A stretch of DNA of 46,815 bases from Bacillota bacterium (GTDB taxonomy: Bacteria > Bacillota > Clostridia > Lachnospirales > Lachnospiraceae): the NCBI GenBank assembly GCA_023415055.1, contig JAEZLZ010000081.1, positions 1-46,815 of the forward strand, given 5' to 3'. The notes under the pieces are model-generated. The model was not told where the DNA came from, did no database searches, and saw only the letters and a program-made list of their open reading frames with translations. Within the stretch, counting starts at the first letter, position 1; each line of letters opens with the position of its first letter. Shown piece after piece: positions 1 through 8,332 of this stretch. The translations under genes were made by a program, and so were the position numbers.

Positions 1-2
1 CG

Positions 3-935
3 GTAGGATTATTACAGCTTATGGCACAAAGCGGACTCCATGTACCTTGTGATACTGCCGAACTGTGTATGAACAATCTGGTACTATGTGATATCGGAGA
101 CGGGCAGAGTATCTCGGAGAACTTATCCACCTTCTCCTCTCATATCACTAATATTATCAACATCTTGAACTATGCTGGCGTGGAAAGTCTTGTTCTTCTG
201 GATGAGCTCGGCTCCGGTACTGATCCTGCAGAGGGAATGGGTATCGCAATTGCCATCTTGGAGGAATTAAGCCGGAAGGGCTGTCTGTTCGTGGCTACGA
301 CTCATTATCCTGAGGTGAAGGAATACGCCCATAAGGCACCCGGATTGATCAATGCACGTATGGCCTTTGACCGGGAAAGCTTAAGACCTCTGTATCGTCT
401 GGAAATCGGCGAAGCAGGTGAGAGCTGTGCCCTTTATATTGCAAAGAGGCTCGGTCTTCCCAGACACATGCTCGAACGGGCCTATCAGGAGGCTTATAAC
501 AATGACAAAGTAACCGTTCACAAAAGTATGGATCAGAATTTTCTAAAAGATGACGTCGATGTAACGACAGTACAGACCAATCCACCCAAGCTAATCTCAC
601 ATATCGAGAAGCACCGTGAAAAGGTGCCGGTAAACAGCCGCAGCCAGCGCTTTAATATCGGGGACAGTGTAGTGGTTTATCCGCAGAAAAAGATTGGAAT
701 TGTATTCCGAAAAGCCGATGAGAAAGGTGAAGTCGGCGTCCAGATCCAAAAGAAGAAGGAATTCATCAACCACAAGCGTCTCCAGCTTAAGGTATCCGCC
801 AACGAGATGTATCCGGAGGATTATGATTTCTCCATCGTATTTGACAGTGTAGCCAATCGTAAGGCAAGGCACAAGATGGAGAAAGGTCATCAATCCGGTC
901 TTGAGATTGTATATGAGAACGAGACACTAAAGTAA
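3..935 (+). CDS. MutS2-like DNA mismatch/recombination ATPase, 3' part (5' end off the window)
   Basis: The reading frame is open from the first bases of the window, so the gene begins outside it; the internal ATG at base 21 is not the start. The segment begins inside the MutS-type ATPase core, with VGLLQLMAQSGLHVP just after the Walker A region. It continues with the Walker B block LVLLDELGSGTDPAEG and the ATTHYPEVKEYA block, which are hallmarks of MutS2 ATPases. After a spacer come KOW-like basic sequences (RFNIGDSVVVYPQKKIG). The protein ends about 100 residues later without a recognisable Smr endonuclease domain (no LDLRG or HGxGxG motif), so it is a MutS2-like protein of the Smr-less type. 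Family members act on branched DNA or on ribosomes; the role here is unproven. A strong terminator follows. Confidence 0.85.
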   Translation, partial: VGLLQLMAQSGLHVPCDTAELCMNNLVLCDIGDGQSISENLSTFSSHITNIINILNYAGVESLVLLDELGSGTDPAEGMGIAIAILEELSRKGCLFVATTHYPEVKEYAHKAPGLINARMAFDRESLRPLYRLEIGEAGESCALYIAKRLGLPRHMLERAYQEAYNNDKVTVHKSMDQNFLKDDVDVTTVQTNPPKLISHIEKHREKVPVNSRSQRFNIGDSVVVYPQKKIGIVFRKADEKGEVGVQIQKKKEFINHKRLQLKVSANEMYPEDYDFSIVFDSVANRKARHKMEKGHQSGLEIVYENETLK

Positions 936-992
936 TTTACTTTTTATTATACTACGCATTAACTTTCACGGTAAGAAGAGGGTTAGCAGCAA

Positions 993-1047
993 AGGCTGAT
1001 GCAAAATGTATTAAAATTCATTTTGCATCAGCCTCTTATCTTAAATT
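993..1047 (+). terminator. Intrinsic terminator after the MutS2-like gene
   Basis: A perfect 16-bp stem (AGGCTGATGCAAAATG at 993-1008 pairing with 1019-1034) has a 10-nt loop and is followed by CTTATCTTAAATTTTT. It lies 58 bp after the stop codon. A-rich sequence in front of the stem makes weak use from the other strand possible. Confidence 0.8.
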
Positions 1048-1239
1048 TTTCGAGACCTCCACTGTGGCTGTAATCTCCAAACTATTTTCTGTATTATTAA
1101 AGTATAATTCTATGATTGCATTCTCCTGGAGAAAAAGCAGAAATCCTTGAAGCCAAGCTCGGAGTCGCATCTAAGGAAGAACTAATTCTCTATCATGAAA
1201 TGCTTCAGAAAATCGGGCTTACCTTAAGGTAAGTATAAA
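1036..1239. other. Gap with possible decayed coding remnants
   Basis: No intact gene is supported. Two short readings look protein-like. On the plus strand, 1122-1232 encodes about 36 residues (GEKAEILEAKLGVASKEEL...) with no start codon and an in-frame TGA just upstream. On the minus strand, a frame ending at the stop at 1036 reads ...ENAIIELYFNNTENSLEI. They overlap, so at most one was ever a gene. Neither is assignable to a family. Confidence 0.3.
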
Positions 1240-2130
1240 TCAGACTTCAACACGGTTTCTGCCGTTTCGCTTTGCCTCATACAATTTTTTATCTGCATTT
1301 TCAATCAGTTCATCCATGGTAGTAACACACTTTGGTGTAATGGAAGCTACCCCAAAGCTCGCTGTAACAGAGATCTTGACGTCACCGCAATCGTTGGTCG
1401 TAGATTCTATCTTTCTTCTAACATTCTCCGCTAATTTCGCCGCAAAGCTTAAGGGAGCTCCCGGCAGACAGATCAAAAATTCTTCACCGCCATATCTTGC
1501 AACCCAGTCATTTTCTCTCATTAAGCAGCGCTTCAATGTATTCGCAAAGCCTTTTAGTACACAATCACCGATCAGATGACCGTAGGTATCATTCACCTTC
1601 TTAAAAAAGTCAATGTCCACCATGATAATGGAGATACTATAATCAGATAGACGGGCATTGATCAAATCCAACGGGAGCTTCTCATTGATATACCTCCGGT
1701 TGTAAATTCCCGTGAGAGAATCCTTGATTGCAAGCTCCTTCAAAGTGTCAAGCATTGCATGAAAGTCATTCGCCGCATTCTCTCCGTTCATCCCTACGAT
1801 TATATTATGAGTAGCATTCTTCAATAGCTCTAATACCACCGTACGGTCAGACAGCTCAATCGGAATAGCAGTAACCATATAGACATCGTTCTCTGAATAC
1901 TCCAGCTTGATAAAAGTATCCTTTTCCCGATATGCCTTCATCGAGATGCAATTGTTGCATGTCTGATTCTTTTTCCAGAAATCATAGCAATTCTCTGGCA
2001 GATCCTCTGATCTGTTATCGGCAAGATTGATTACTGTATTATTTGTTGGGTCTACAATGCGAATCTTATCGTAAGCATGCTCCAGAATACTCACCTTATG
2101 AATGATTTCTTCAATATCTCGTTCGTACAT
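1240..2130 (-). CDS. Diguanylate cyclase (GGDEF domain) with a cysteine-containing N-terminal domain
   Basis: The 296-residue protein is predicted to make cyclic di-GMP from two GTP. The C-terminal half is a complete GGDEF domain: DSLTGIYNRRY at about 137-147, the metal-binding VDIDFFKKVND at about 171-181, and the active-site variant GGEEF at 214-218. An RxxD inhibitory site (R205/D208) lies exactly five residues before GGEEF, so product feedback inhibition is likely. The N-terminal 110 residues look like a small PAS-like sensory fold with three cysteines (C48, C58, C61; CX9CX2C) that could bind a metal or sense redox state; this is inference. No transmembrane segment is visible, so it should be cytosolic. 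The start is supported by an AGGAGGGG ribosome binding site. It is monocistronic, with a good promoter at 2252-2280. Confidence 0.9.
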   Translation of the reverse strand: MYERDIEEIIHKVSILEHAYDKIRIVDPTNNTVINLADNRSEDLPENCYDFWKKNQTCNNCISMKAYREKDTFIKLEYSENDVYMVTAIPIELSDRTVVLELLKNATHNIIVGMNGENAANDFHAMLDTLKELAIKDSLTGIYNRRYINEKLPLDLINARLSDYSISIIMVDIDFFKKVNDTYGHLIGDCVLKGFANTLKRCLMRENDWVARYGGEEFLICLPGAPLSFAAKLAENVRRKIESTTNDCGDVKISVTASFGVASITPKCVTTMDELIENADKKLYEAKRNGRNRVEV

Positions 2131-2251
2131 TCTGCCCCTCCTCTCCTGCCGTTATGGCAAATAATCTTATTTTATAAGGATTCTGACTTAAGTAATCTCT
2201 ACTACTGTATCTGTCAAATTATCTTTAATTTTTAAACATTTATTGTCTCTA

Positions 2252-2280
2252 ATATTATCAGATAAAATAAAATACGTCAA
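2252..2280 (-). promoter_or_regulatory. Sigma-70-type promoter for the diguanylate cyclase gene
   Basis: On the minus strand TTGACG (2275-2280) is separated by exactly 17 bp from TAATAT (2252-2257), giving a leader of about 115 nt before the start codon at 2130. It is the only strong promoter match between the chemotaxis remnant and this gene. Confidence 0.6.
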
Positions 2281-2316
2281 AAAATAATTACATTTTCAGA
2301 CGTATCTCATCCTTCG

Positions 2317-2544
2317 TTATTCTATTATAAATTTATTTACAGTACTCCCGAGGTGTTCCATTCTGTCCTTCACAGTAGACAGGTCACTCTTTAACCCTTC
2401 CATGATGGCATATTGTTCTTCTGTCTCCGCTGCCGTCTGCTGCGTCCCCTCACTAAATTCCTTAGAGATATCAGCGAGTTGCTTCGTCTTTTCCAGAACC
2501 TTTTTGCAATCATCTTCAATATTATGGATCGCGATTATTATAAC
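2317..2544 (-). pseudogene. Remnant of a methyl-accepting chemotaxis protein (C-terminal end only)
   Basis: A 75-codon open stretch ending in TAA encodes the extreme C-terminus of a chemotaxis receptor. The typical pattern is visible: SEGTQQTAAETEEQYAIMEG, a heptad-like helix, then a final hydrophobic stop of the form L..VNKF.I. There is no start codon: an in-frame TAG (2545-2547) truncates it, and the receptor hairpin tip and all upstream domains are missing. The sequence before it is AT-rich and non-coding. I read it as the surviving tail of a deleted receptor gene. No other chemotaxis gene occurs in the window. Confidence 0.7.
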
Positions 2545-2659
2545 CTATTTTCCGTATAATTTCTACATTTTCTTACATTTCAATATGTTTTATCTAATTA
2601 TGTAAATATATAACAATACTGGTCACCGTCCGTTTTACTTGCATACTTCATAAAATAAT

Positions 2660-2688
2660 TAATAAGCTTGAATTCATCAGGCATATTA
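2660..2688 (+). promoter_or_regulatory. Possible forespore-type (SigF/SigG) promoter of the spore coat gene
   Basis: CATATTA (2682-2688) matches the CATWHTA -10 element of SigF/SigG, with TAATA (2660-2664), a 4/5 match to the -35 GHATR, 17 bp upstream. It sits 40 bp before the start codon of a coat-protein gene, which makes sporulation control plausible. The match is short and unproven. Confidence 0.3.
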
Positions 2689-2728
2689 TCTGAATTAATG
2701 AAAATACTAGACTATGGAGGTGATTTGA

Positions 2729-3250
2729 ATGATTACGAATATTCAACTGACAACAAAAGAAAAATATCTATTAGAGGATTCGAAAAATCATGAAGAACAA
2801 TGTATTCTTAAATATGACAATTATGCGAATCTCGCATCTGATTCTGAGCTTAAGGCAGTCTTTCGAAGCAACGGACAAAAAGAAAGGGAACATCTTCAGA
2901 CAATCAATCAATTGCTAAGTGGCCAGGTACCTGCTATAGGACAAGGCGGCCAGGGAGGTTCCTCCGGTTCACAGGGTGGTGGTCAGAGCAGCTCTTCTGC
3001 CTCATCGCAACAGTCAACCGTTGACGCCAAAAACATGGCAAACTGTGGCTTTAATGCCTCCGATAAGGATCTGTGTACCGATATGCTGATGTCTGAAAAG
3101 TATGTCTCCGGTGCATATGACACTGCCATCTTTGAATTCAGAGATGCTTCTGTACGTGATGTCTTGAATCACATTCAGAAAGAAGAGCAAAAGCACGGCG
3201 AAGCAATTTTTGCTTATATGCAGAGTAAGGGTATGTATAAGACAAGTTAA
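2729..3250 (+). CDS. CotF-family spore coat protein
   Basis: The 173-residue protein has the two-part, helical ferritin-like layout of the CotF/coat family. The N-terminal half (about 1-65, LTTKEKYLLEDSKNHEEQCILKY) and the C-terminal half (about 105-170, DKDLCTDMLMSEKYVSGAYDTAIFEF) are joined by a low-complexity Gly/Ser/Gln linker (about 70-98). Members are found in the spore coat or associated with spores; the biochemical role is not known. The start is fixed by TATGGAGGTGATTTGA immediately upstream. It stands alone between a chemotaxis remnant and a convergent dehydratase gene. A possible forespore-type promoter lies upstream, in line with expression during sporulation. Confidence 0.85.
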   Translation: MITNIQLTTKEKYLLEDSKNHEEQCILKYDNYANLASDSELKAVFRSNGQKEREHLQTINQLLSGQVPAIGQGGQGGSSGSQGGGQSSSSASSQQSTVDAKNMANCGFNASDKDLCTDMLMSEKYVSGAYDTAIFEFRDASVRDVLNHIQKEEQKHGEAIFAYMQSKGMYKTS

Positions 3251-3273
3251 GCAGATGAAATACATGCAAAATT

Positions 3274-3355
3274 TGCCGGACAGTTCCTGATTTTGTATAC
3301 TTTTGAACGAGATTTGTGTTCTCTTCAGGCATACAAAACCGGAAAATGTCCGGCA
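3274..3355. terminator. Long interrupted hairpin between convergent genes
   Basis: TGCCGGACA (3274-3282) pairs with TGTCCGGCA (3347-3355). Inside this, TTCC pairs with GGAA, TTTTGTAT with ATACAAAA, and GAAC with GTTC, giving one extended rod of about 82 nt. It lies between the convergent spore coat and dehydratase genes and probably ends both transcripts, although no strong U-run follows on either strand. Confidence 0.55.
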
Positions 3356-3381
3356 CTTTATTACATATCCCAATTAAGTTA

Positions 3382-5097
3382 TTATTCCATATATCCGCCC
3401 TGCATCGGGGAGACTGCCCTTTCTGCAAACAACTTTAGGACACCGCTTTTATATTTGAGTTCCTTCGGCTTCCACTGCTCCTTGCGTCTTTCCAGTTCCT
3501 CTTCAATCTGCGTGGGACTGCATTCCACTCCTTTGATTCCAATTATCCTAAGGATACGCTGTTCAATATCAATCTCAATCAGGTCTTCTTCCTCGACAAG
3601 AGCTATCGGTCCACCTTCCGCTGCTTCCGGTGATACATGCCCTATGGCAGGACCTTTGGAAGCTCCTGAAAACCTACCATCCGTGATCAGTGCTATGGAG
3701 CTGGCAAGCTCCGGATCCGAGGAGATTGCCTCTGTTGTATAGAACATCTCCGGCATACCGCTTCCCTTGGGACCTTCATACCGGATGAGTACTGCCTCCT
3801 TCGGGTGAATCTGCTTATTCAGAATCGCAGCAATCGCTTCCTCTTCACTGTCAAAAGGTCTTGCTTTCAGAATTGCCTTGTGCATCTTTTTCGGCACTGC
3901 GGTATGTTTAATCACAGCACCTTGGGGAGCAAGATTACCCTTAAGGATCGCAATTGCTCCATTCGTACCGATCGCCTTATCGAAAGGCTTTATGATCTCT
4001 TCCCGGGAGATTCCCAACTTACTAAGGTAAGCATTACATCTTAAGTAATATCCGTTTTTCTTAAGCTCCTCCAGATTCTCGCCAAGTGTTTTACCCGTTA
4101 CTGTCATAACCTCCAAGTGAAGACTATCCTTAATCTCCTCCATGATGGCGGGAACACCTCCGGCATAATGAAAATACTGTGCCGGCCAGGTTCCGCTGGG
4201 CCGGATATCCAAAAGATAATGAGCGTTTCGGTGTAAGCGGTCAAAGCTTTCGCTGTCAAGCTCAATTCCGAATTCATGGGCAATTGCAGGCAGATGCATC
4301 AGTGTATTCGTAGATCCGGAGATAGCCGCATGAACCATTACTGCGTTCTCAAAGGATTGCAGCGTCACGAAATCTCTTGGCTTTTGACCTTTCTTTGCTA
4401 AAGCAACCGATTGTTTCCCTGCTTGATATGCATATTCCAATAGTTCTTCACTTGTAGCCGGAAGCAGTGCACTTCCCGGCAGCATTAGCCCCAGTGCTTC
4501 TGCCATGATCTGCATGGTAGCCGCTGTACCCATGAAAGAGCAGGCACCGCAGGAAGGACATGCATGATGCTTATAATACAGGAACTCTTCTTTTGTAATC
4601 TCACCTCGCTGATACTTCGCACTGTAGGTTCCGATCTGCTCCAGAGTCAATAGTTCCGGTCCGGCATCCATCACTCCGCCTGTCATGATAATGGAAGGTA
4701 TATTAATTCTGCCAATCGCCATCAAATGGGCAGGAACCGCCTTATCGCAGCTGGAAATAAATACGCCGCTGTCAAATGGTGTAGCATTGGCGTGAATCTC
4801 AATCAGGTTTGTGATTGTATCTCTGGATGCAAGGGAATAATTGATACCGTCGTGGCCCTGAGCCATACCGTCACAGATATCCGTTGCAAAATATCTTGCT
4901 CCTTTTCCTCCCTGTTCTTCAATTCCGGCAACCGCCCTGCTCACCAGTGACATTAGATGTGCACTTCCGGGATGACTGTCTCCGAACGTACTCTCTACTA
5001 ATATCTGTGGCTTATCAAGATCCTCTAAACTCCATCCCATTCCGAGCTTTAGCGGATCCATCTCCGGTGCGATTTGTCTAATCTCCTGACTCTTCAT
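3382..5097 (-). CDS. IlvD/Edd-family dehydratase, sugar-acid (YjhG-like) type
   Basis: The protein dehydrates a 2,3-dihydroxy acid to a 2-keto acid using an iron-sulfur cluster. From the chosen start (ATG at 5097, preceded by GGGGATAAAG) it has 571 residues. The family blocks are clear: CDGMAQGHDG (from about 75), SCDKAVPA (C117), CPSCGACSFMGTA (C180-C186) and DGRFSGASKGPAIGHVSPEAA. The CDG motif, the GMGWSLEDLD opening and ENAVMVHAAISGSTN resemble E. coli YjhG/YagF (xylonate-type) more than true dihydroxy-acid dehydratase, which has SDGIAMGHEG and ends its own motif differently. The position where relatives carry the first cluster cysteine reads GDSHPGSAH, without cysteine. It follows the second glycogen synthase gene by about 50 bp and may be cotranscribed. 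The substrate is unknown; branched-chain amino acid synthesis is the alternative. Confidence 0.75.
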   Translation of the reverse strand: MKSQEIRQIAPEMDPLKLGMGWSLEDLDKPQILVESTFGDSHPGSAHLMSLVSRAVAGIEEQGGKGARYFATDICDGMAQGHDGINYSLASRDTITNLIEIHANATPFDSGVFISSCDKAVPAHLMAIGRINIPSIIMTGGVMDAGPELLTLEQIGTYSAKYQRGEITKEEFLYYKHHACPSCGACSFMGTAATMQIMAEALGLMLPGSALLPATSEELLEYAYQAGKQSVALAKKGQKPRDFVTLQSFENAVMVHAAISGSTNTLMHLPAIAHEFGIELDSESFDRLHRNAHYLLDIRPSGTWPAQYFHYAGGVPAIMEEIKDSLHLEVMTVTGKTLGENLEELKKNGYYLRCNAYLSKLGISREEIIKPFDKAIGTNGAIAILKGNLAPQGAVIKHTAVPKKMHKAILKARPFDSEEEAIAAILNKQIHPKEAVLIRYEGPKGSGMPEMFYTTEAISSDPELASSIALITDGRFSGASKGPAIGHVSPEAAEGGPIALVEEEDLIEIDIEQRILRIIGIKGVECSPTQIEEELERRKEQWKPKELKYKSGVLKLFAERAVSPMQGGYME

Positions 5098-5147
5098 CTT
5101 TATCCCCATTTCTGTGCTGCTTTTTTGCACACCTCAAGTATATTTTA

Positions 5148-6743
5148 TCATTCATGCTTACGTTTTTTTGTTTCCTTAACCATTTCCGGTTTTACTGTTT
5201 TCCGTGGCTTTACAGCTTTTTCAGGCTTTACGGTTTCTCCCTGCTTTACTGTTTTTTCATGCTTTACAACTTTTTCTGTCTTCTCTGTTTTTCCTGGTTT
5301 AGCTGCCTTTTCTTTCTTCTCAGAGTTTACTTCATTATCCGGCTTCTTCTCAAGCAATGCAGTAAACCATTTTTTGTACTCTTCCACACTGCGCTTCCAG
5401 GAGGAATCATACATCATACAATTCTTTCTATAGAACTTCCAGTCGGAGGAATGATATGCAGTCAGTGCCCGATTCAAGGCTTCATTCAACGCTTGTCCAC
5501 TCCACTCGCTCATATAGAAGCCATTGGAATTCTCAGGATTTTCCCTATCTTCGATGACCGTATCTCTAAGCCCTCCCACCGGGTTAACCACTGGAACACA
5601 CCCGTATCTCATGGCGTAGAGTTGTCCCAGCCCGCAGGGCTCAAATAAAGATGGCATCAGATAAATATCCGCTCCTGCATAGATTCTCTTGGCTGTAATG
5701 CTCGAATATTCAAAGTCAACAGCAATGCTCTCCGGGTAACCGGCCGTAATGCTTGCCAGCAGACCTTGGTAGTAGGGGTTACCGGAACCCAGAATGATCA
5801 ACTGAAGCTTGCTAAAATCAAAGAAGCTGATAGCCTTAAGTAAGATATCGATTCCCTTTGCATAATCCAAGCGGGTAATCATAGCTACCAAAGGCCTGTC
5901 ATCTTCCGGTAATTTATAATGTTCTCTGAGCCAGGTCCGATTCTTTTGTTTTCTCTCGGCATGCTCACTGTCATAGGGGAAGATGAGCTCCCCCTCCGTC
6001 ATAGGATCATAATTGTCGGTATCGATTCCGTTCAGAATACCGATCATTTTGTTCTCCCTCTGCTCGATCAATCCGGTCATTCCACAACCCTGCTCCGGTT
6101 TCTTAATCTCTTGGCAATAGCCGGGACTCACCGTAGTGAGGAGGTCTGAATATAGGATTCCGGCTTTCATGAAGTTCAACCACTCCGGCCAACCAAGGGC
6201 ATACTGCTCCTTCATGTTTATGATACCATTTAAGTAGGAAGCAGGAATATATCCTTGGTAAGAAATATTGTGGATGGTGAATACCGTCTTTATCTCTGGA
6301 AACTCCTTTTTGATCAACAAGAGCAGCATACCCGTATGCCAGTCATTGGCCTGGATGATGTCCGGTTTAAAGTCCATTCGTTTGATCAATTCCACTACCG
6401 CTCTGCAGAAAAAATAATAGCGGACTCCATCATCCTCGTAACCGTATAGATTATCCCGGTGAAAATATCGATCATTTGTGATAAAATAGGTAACCGGGTC
6501 TTCGTTTCCATTATCCGTCTTTACGACACAGGTCTCAAACCCCTGCTCCATTGCTACCGGATAATCGGTAACGTAGATTAATTCTTCCCCCACTGATTTA
6601 TGCTTCGGCATAACCCGGCGAATCTCATAGTCTTTACTTTCCTGCAAGGCTTTGGGAAAACTCCTTCCCACTTCGCCTAAGCCTCCGGCATTTGCAAAGG
6701 GGGAAATCTCTGCTGCCACATAAAGCAGCCGTTTTTTCGTCAT
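5148..6743 (-). CDS. Second, divergent glycogen synthase-like GT5 enzyme with a lysine-rich tail
   Basis: This is a glycosyltransferase family 5 paralogue of the GlgA encoded just upstream. The start at 6743 is preferred because AGGATAA stands in front of it; this gives 531 residues. The fold is recognisable throughout: LLYVAAEISPF, IQANDWHTGMLLL, FTIHNISYQGY, NGIDTDNYDP and the acceptor/nucleotide block PSLFEPCGLGQLYAMRYG. The N-terminal substrate motif, KTGGL in ordinary GlgA, reads FANAGGLGEV here, so the lysine that contacts ADP-glucose is missing. Residues 466-531 form a highly basic tail of imperfect repeats (TEKVVKHEKTVK, TVKPEKAVKPRKTVKPE) that is not part of the family. It ends the glg operon, 59 bp after glgA. 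It may use a different donor, bind glycogen or nucleic acid, or have a helper role; these are inferences. Confidence 0.8.
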   Translation of the reverse strand: MTKKRLLYVAAEISPFANAGGLGEVGRSFPKALQESKDYEIRRVMPKHKSVGEELIYVTDYPVAMEQGFETCVVKTDNGNEDPVTYFITNDRYFHRDNLYGYEDDGVRYYFFCRAVVELIKRMDFKPDIIQANDWHTGMLLLLIKKEFPEIKTVFTIHNISYQGYIPASYLNGIINMKEQYALGWPEWLNFMKAGILYSDLLTTVSPGYCQEIKKPEQGCGMTGLIEQRENKMIGILNGIDTDNYDPMTEGELIFPYDSEHAERKQKNRTWLREHYKLPEDDRPLVAMITRLDYAKGIDILLKAISFFDFSKLQLIILGSGNPYYQGLLASITAGYPESIAVDFEYSSITAKRIYAGADIYLMPSLFEPCGLGQLYAMRYGCVPVVNPVGGLRDTVIEDRENPENSNGFYMSEWSGQALNEALNRALTAYHSSDWKFYRKNCMMYDSSWKRSVEEYKKWFTALLEKKPDNEVNSEKKEKAAKPGKTEKTEKVVKHEKTVKQGETVKPEKAVKPRKTVKPEMVKETKKRKHE

Positions 6744-6802
6744 ATTTATCCTCATTTCTGCCAAAAAACTTTGTCGGTACAAACCTCTGCAATTAAATTA
6801 TG

Positions 6803-8311
6803 CTATAACTTTTGATATAGCTCCATATATTGCCCGGATGGTATATCCCAGCTATGATCAGAGGACATAGCCGCTTTCACAAGCTTCGTACGAAGCATCT
6901 TCTTTTTATATATGGAAAGAGCTCTTTGTATCGTATAAAGCATATCATGAGCGTTATAATTCGTAAAGCTGAATCCATCCCCTTCCCCCGTTGCTTCATT
7001 ATAGGAAATCACCGTATCCTTAAGTCCGCCAGTCTCCCGCACAATGGGAAGCGTTCCATAACGCATACTGATCAGCTGTCCCAGACCGCAGGGTTCAAAT
7101 AAGGAGGGCATGAGGAAGAAATCCGACGCCCCATAGATGCGCATGGCTCTCGGGTCGCTATAGGCGATTTTTACCGATACTTTTCCGGGATAACGATAAA
7201 CCGCATTCTTAAAAAGCTCTTCATATTTCTTATCTCCGCTGCCAAGAATGACAAACTGCACCTCTTCCTTCATGATCTCATCAAAGACACATTCAATTAA
7301 GGCTAGGCCTTTCTGATCGGTCAGACGGGATACCAGGCCAATCATCGGAATATTCTCATCCACACTAAGACCAAGACTCTTCTGTAGCTCCAGCTTATTG
7401 ATCATTTTATCCTTCAAGGATGACTTACCAAAATTCTTATACAGAAAAATATCCGTCTTAGGATTAAACTGCTCATAATCAATTCCATTTACGATACCAC
7501 TTAGTTCATTCTCTCTTGCTCTCAATAGTCCTTCCAGACGTTCACCGTAGTAAGGATATTTTATCTCTTCAGCATAGGTATCACTTACCGTGGTGATCCA
7601 ATTTGAGTAGACCAGACCGCCCTTCATGAAGCTGCCTGCCCCGTAAAATTCAAGTTTATCATCCGTAAAATATTCATCTCCAAGTCCAAACCATTCCTTC
7701 ATCTCTGAGATCCCATAGATTCCCTGGAACTTGAGATTATGGATCGTGAACATGGTTCGAATATCATGATAACCATCCAGGCCTCGATACTGAGCCTCTA
7801 ATAGCACCGGTACCATTCCTGTCTGCCAGTCATGGCAATGAAGAATATCAGGCTTAAAGCCAAGATACGGAATTGCCTCCAGAACAGCCCTGCAAAAGAA
7901 TGCAAAGCGTTCCGCATCGTCCCCATAGCCGTAGCAGTTGTCTCTATTGAAGTAAAATTCATTATCGATAAAATAATACGTAACGCCTCGATATACTGTC
8001 TGCTCAATCCCGCAGTACAAATGGCGCCAACCCAGATTAACATAAAAATGGCACAGATGCTCTATGGTACTATTGCTCTCCGTCAGAATGTCCGTCAGTG
8101 TCTTCTTCTCTTCGCTTTCTTCCCATAACCCGGTGACCTCATCCTTAACAAGCTTCTTGGATTTACCGGCATATTCATACTTTGGCATGATTACTCTTAC
8201 ATCCGCGTCACGTTTGTTAAGAGCAGGCGGCAATCCTCCGATAACATCTGCCAGACCACCGGTTTTTGCAAAAGGACTTGCCTCTGATGCGACCATAAGA
8301 ATCTTTTTCAT
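6803..8311 (-). CDS. glgA: Glycogen synthase GlgA
   Basis: The 502-residue GT5 enzyme transfers glucose from ADP-glucose to the growing alpha-1,4-glucan. The canonical motif KTGGLADVIGGLP is at 16-28, followed by CHDWQTGMVPV, FTIHNLKFQGIYG, the NGIDYEQFNP turn and PSLFEPCGLGQLISMRYGTLPIVRETGGL near the C-terminus. Length is close to that of other bacterial GlgA (about 480). The start is supported by AAAGGAGATTGTA. It lies 21 bp after glgD and upstream of the divergent GT5 paralogue in one minus-strand operon with glgB, glgC and glgD, which reconstructs the complete ADP-glucose glycogen pathway. Confidence 0.95.
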   Translation of the reverse strand: MKKILMVASEASPFAKTGGLADVIGGLPPALNKRDADVRVIMPKYEYAGKSKKLVKDEVTGLWEESEEKKTLTDILTESNSTIEHLCHFYVNLGWRHLYCGIEQTVYRGVTYYFIDNEFYFNRDNCYGYGDDAERFAFFCRAVLEAIPYLGFKPDILHCHDWQTGMVPVLLEAQYRGLDGYHDIRTMFTIHNLKFQGIYGISEMKEWFGLGDEYFTDDKLEFYGAGSFMKGGLVYSNWITTVSDTYAEEIKYPYYGERLEGLLRARENELSGIVNGIDYEQFNPKTDIFLYKNFGKSSLKDKMINKLELQKSLGLSVDENIPMIGLVSRLTDQKGLALIECVFDEIMKEEVQFVILGSGDKKYEELFKNAVYRYPGKVSVKIAYSDPRAMRIYGASDFFLMPSLFEPCGLGQLISMRYGTLPIVRETGGLKDTVISYNEATGEGDGFSFTNYNAHDMLYTIQRALSIYKKKMLRTKLVKAAMSSDHSWDIPSGQYMELYQKL

Positions 8312-8332
8312 TACAATCTCCTTTCCAAAATA

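Noticed and set aside
3382..5097. Simple call as biosynthetic IlvD
   Set aside because: Motifs fit the sugar-acid/YjhG branch better; kept as family-level call only.
5154..5433. Plus-strand Phe/Ser-rich frames opposite the basic tail of the second glycogen synthase
   Set aside because: They are the antisense shadow of the lysine-rich repeats and have no ribosome binding site.
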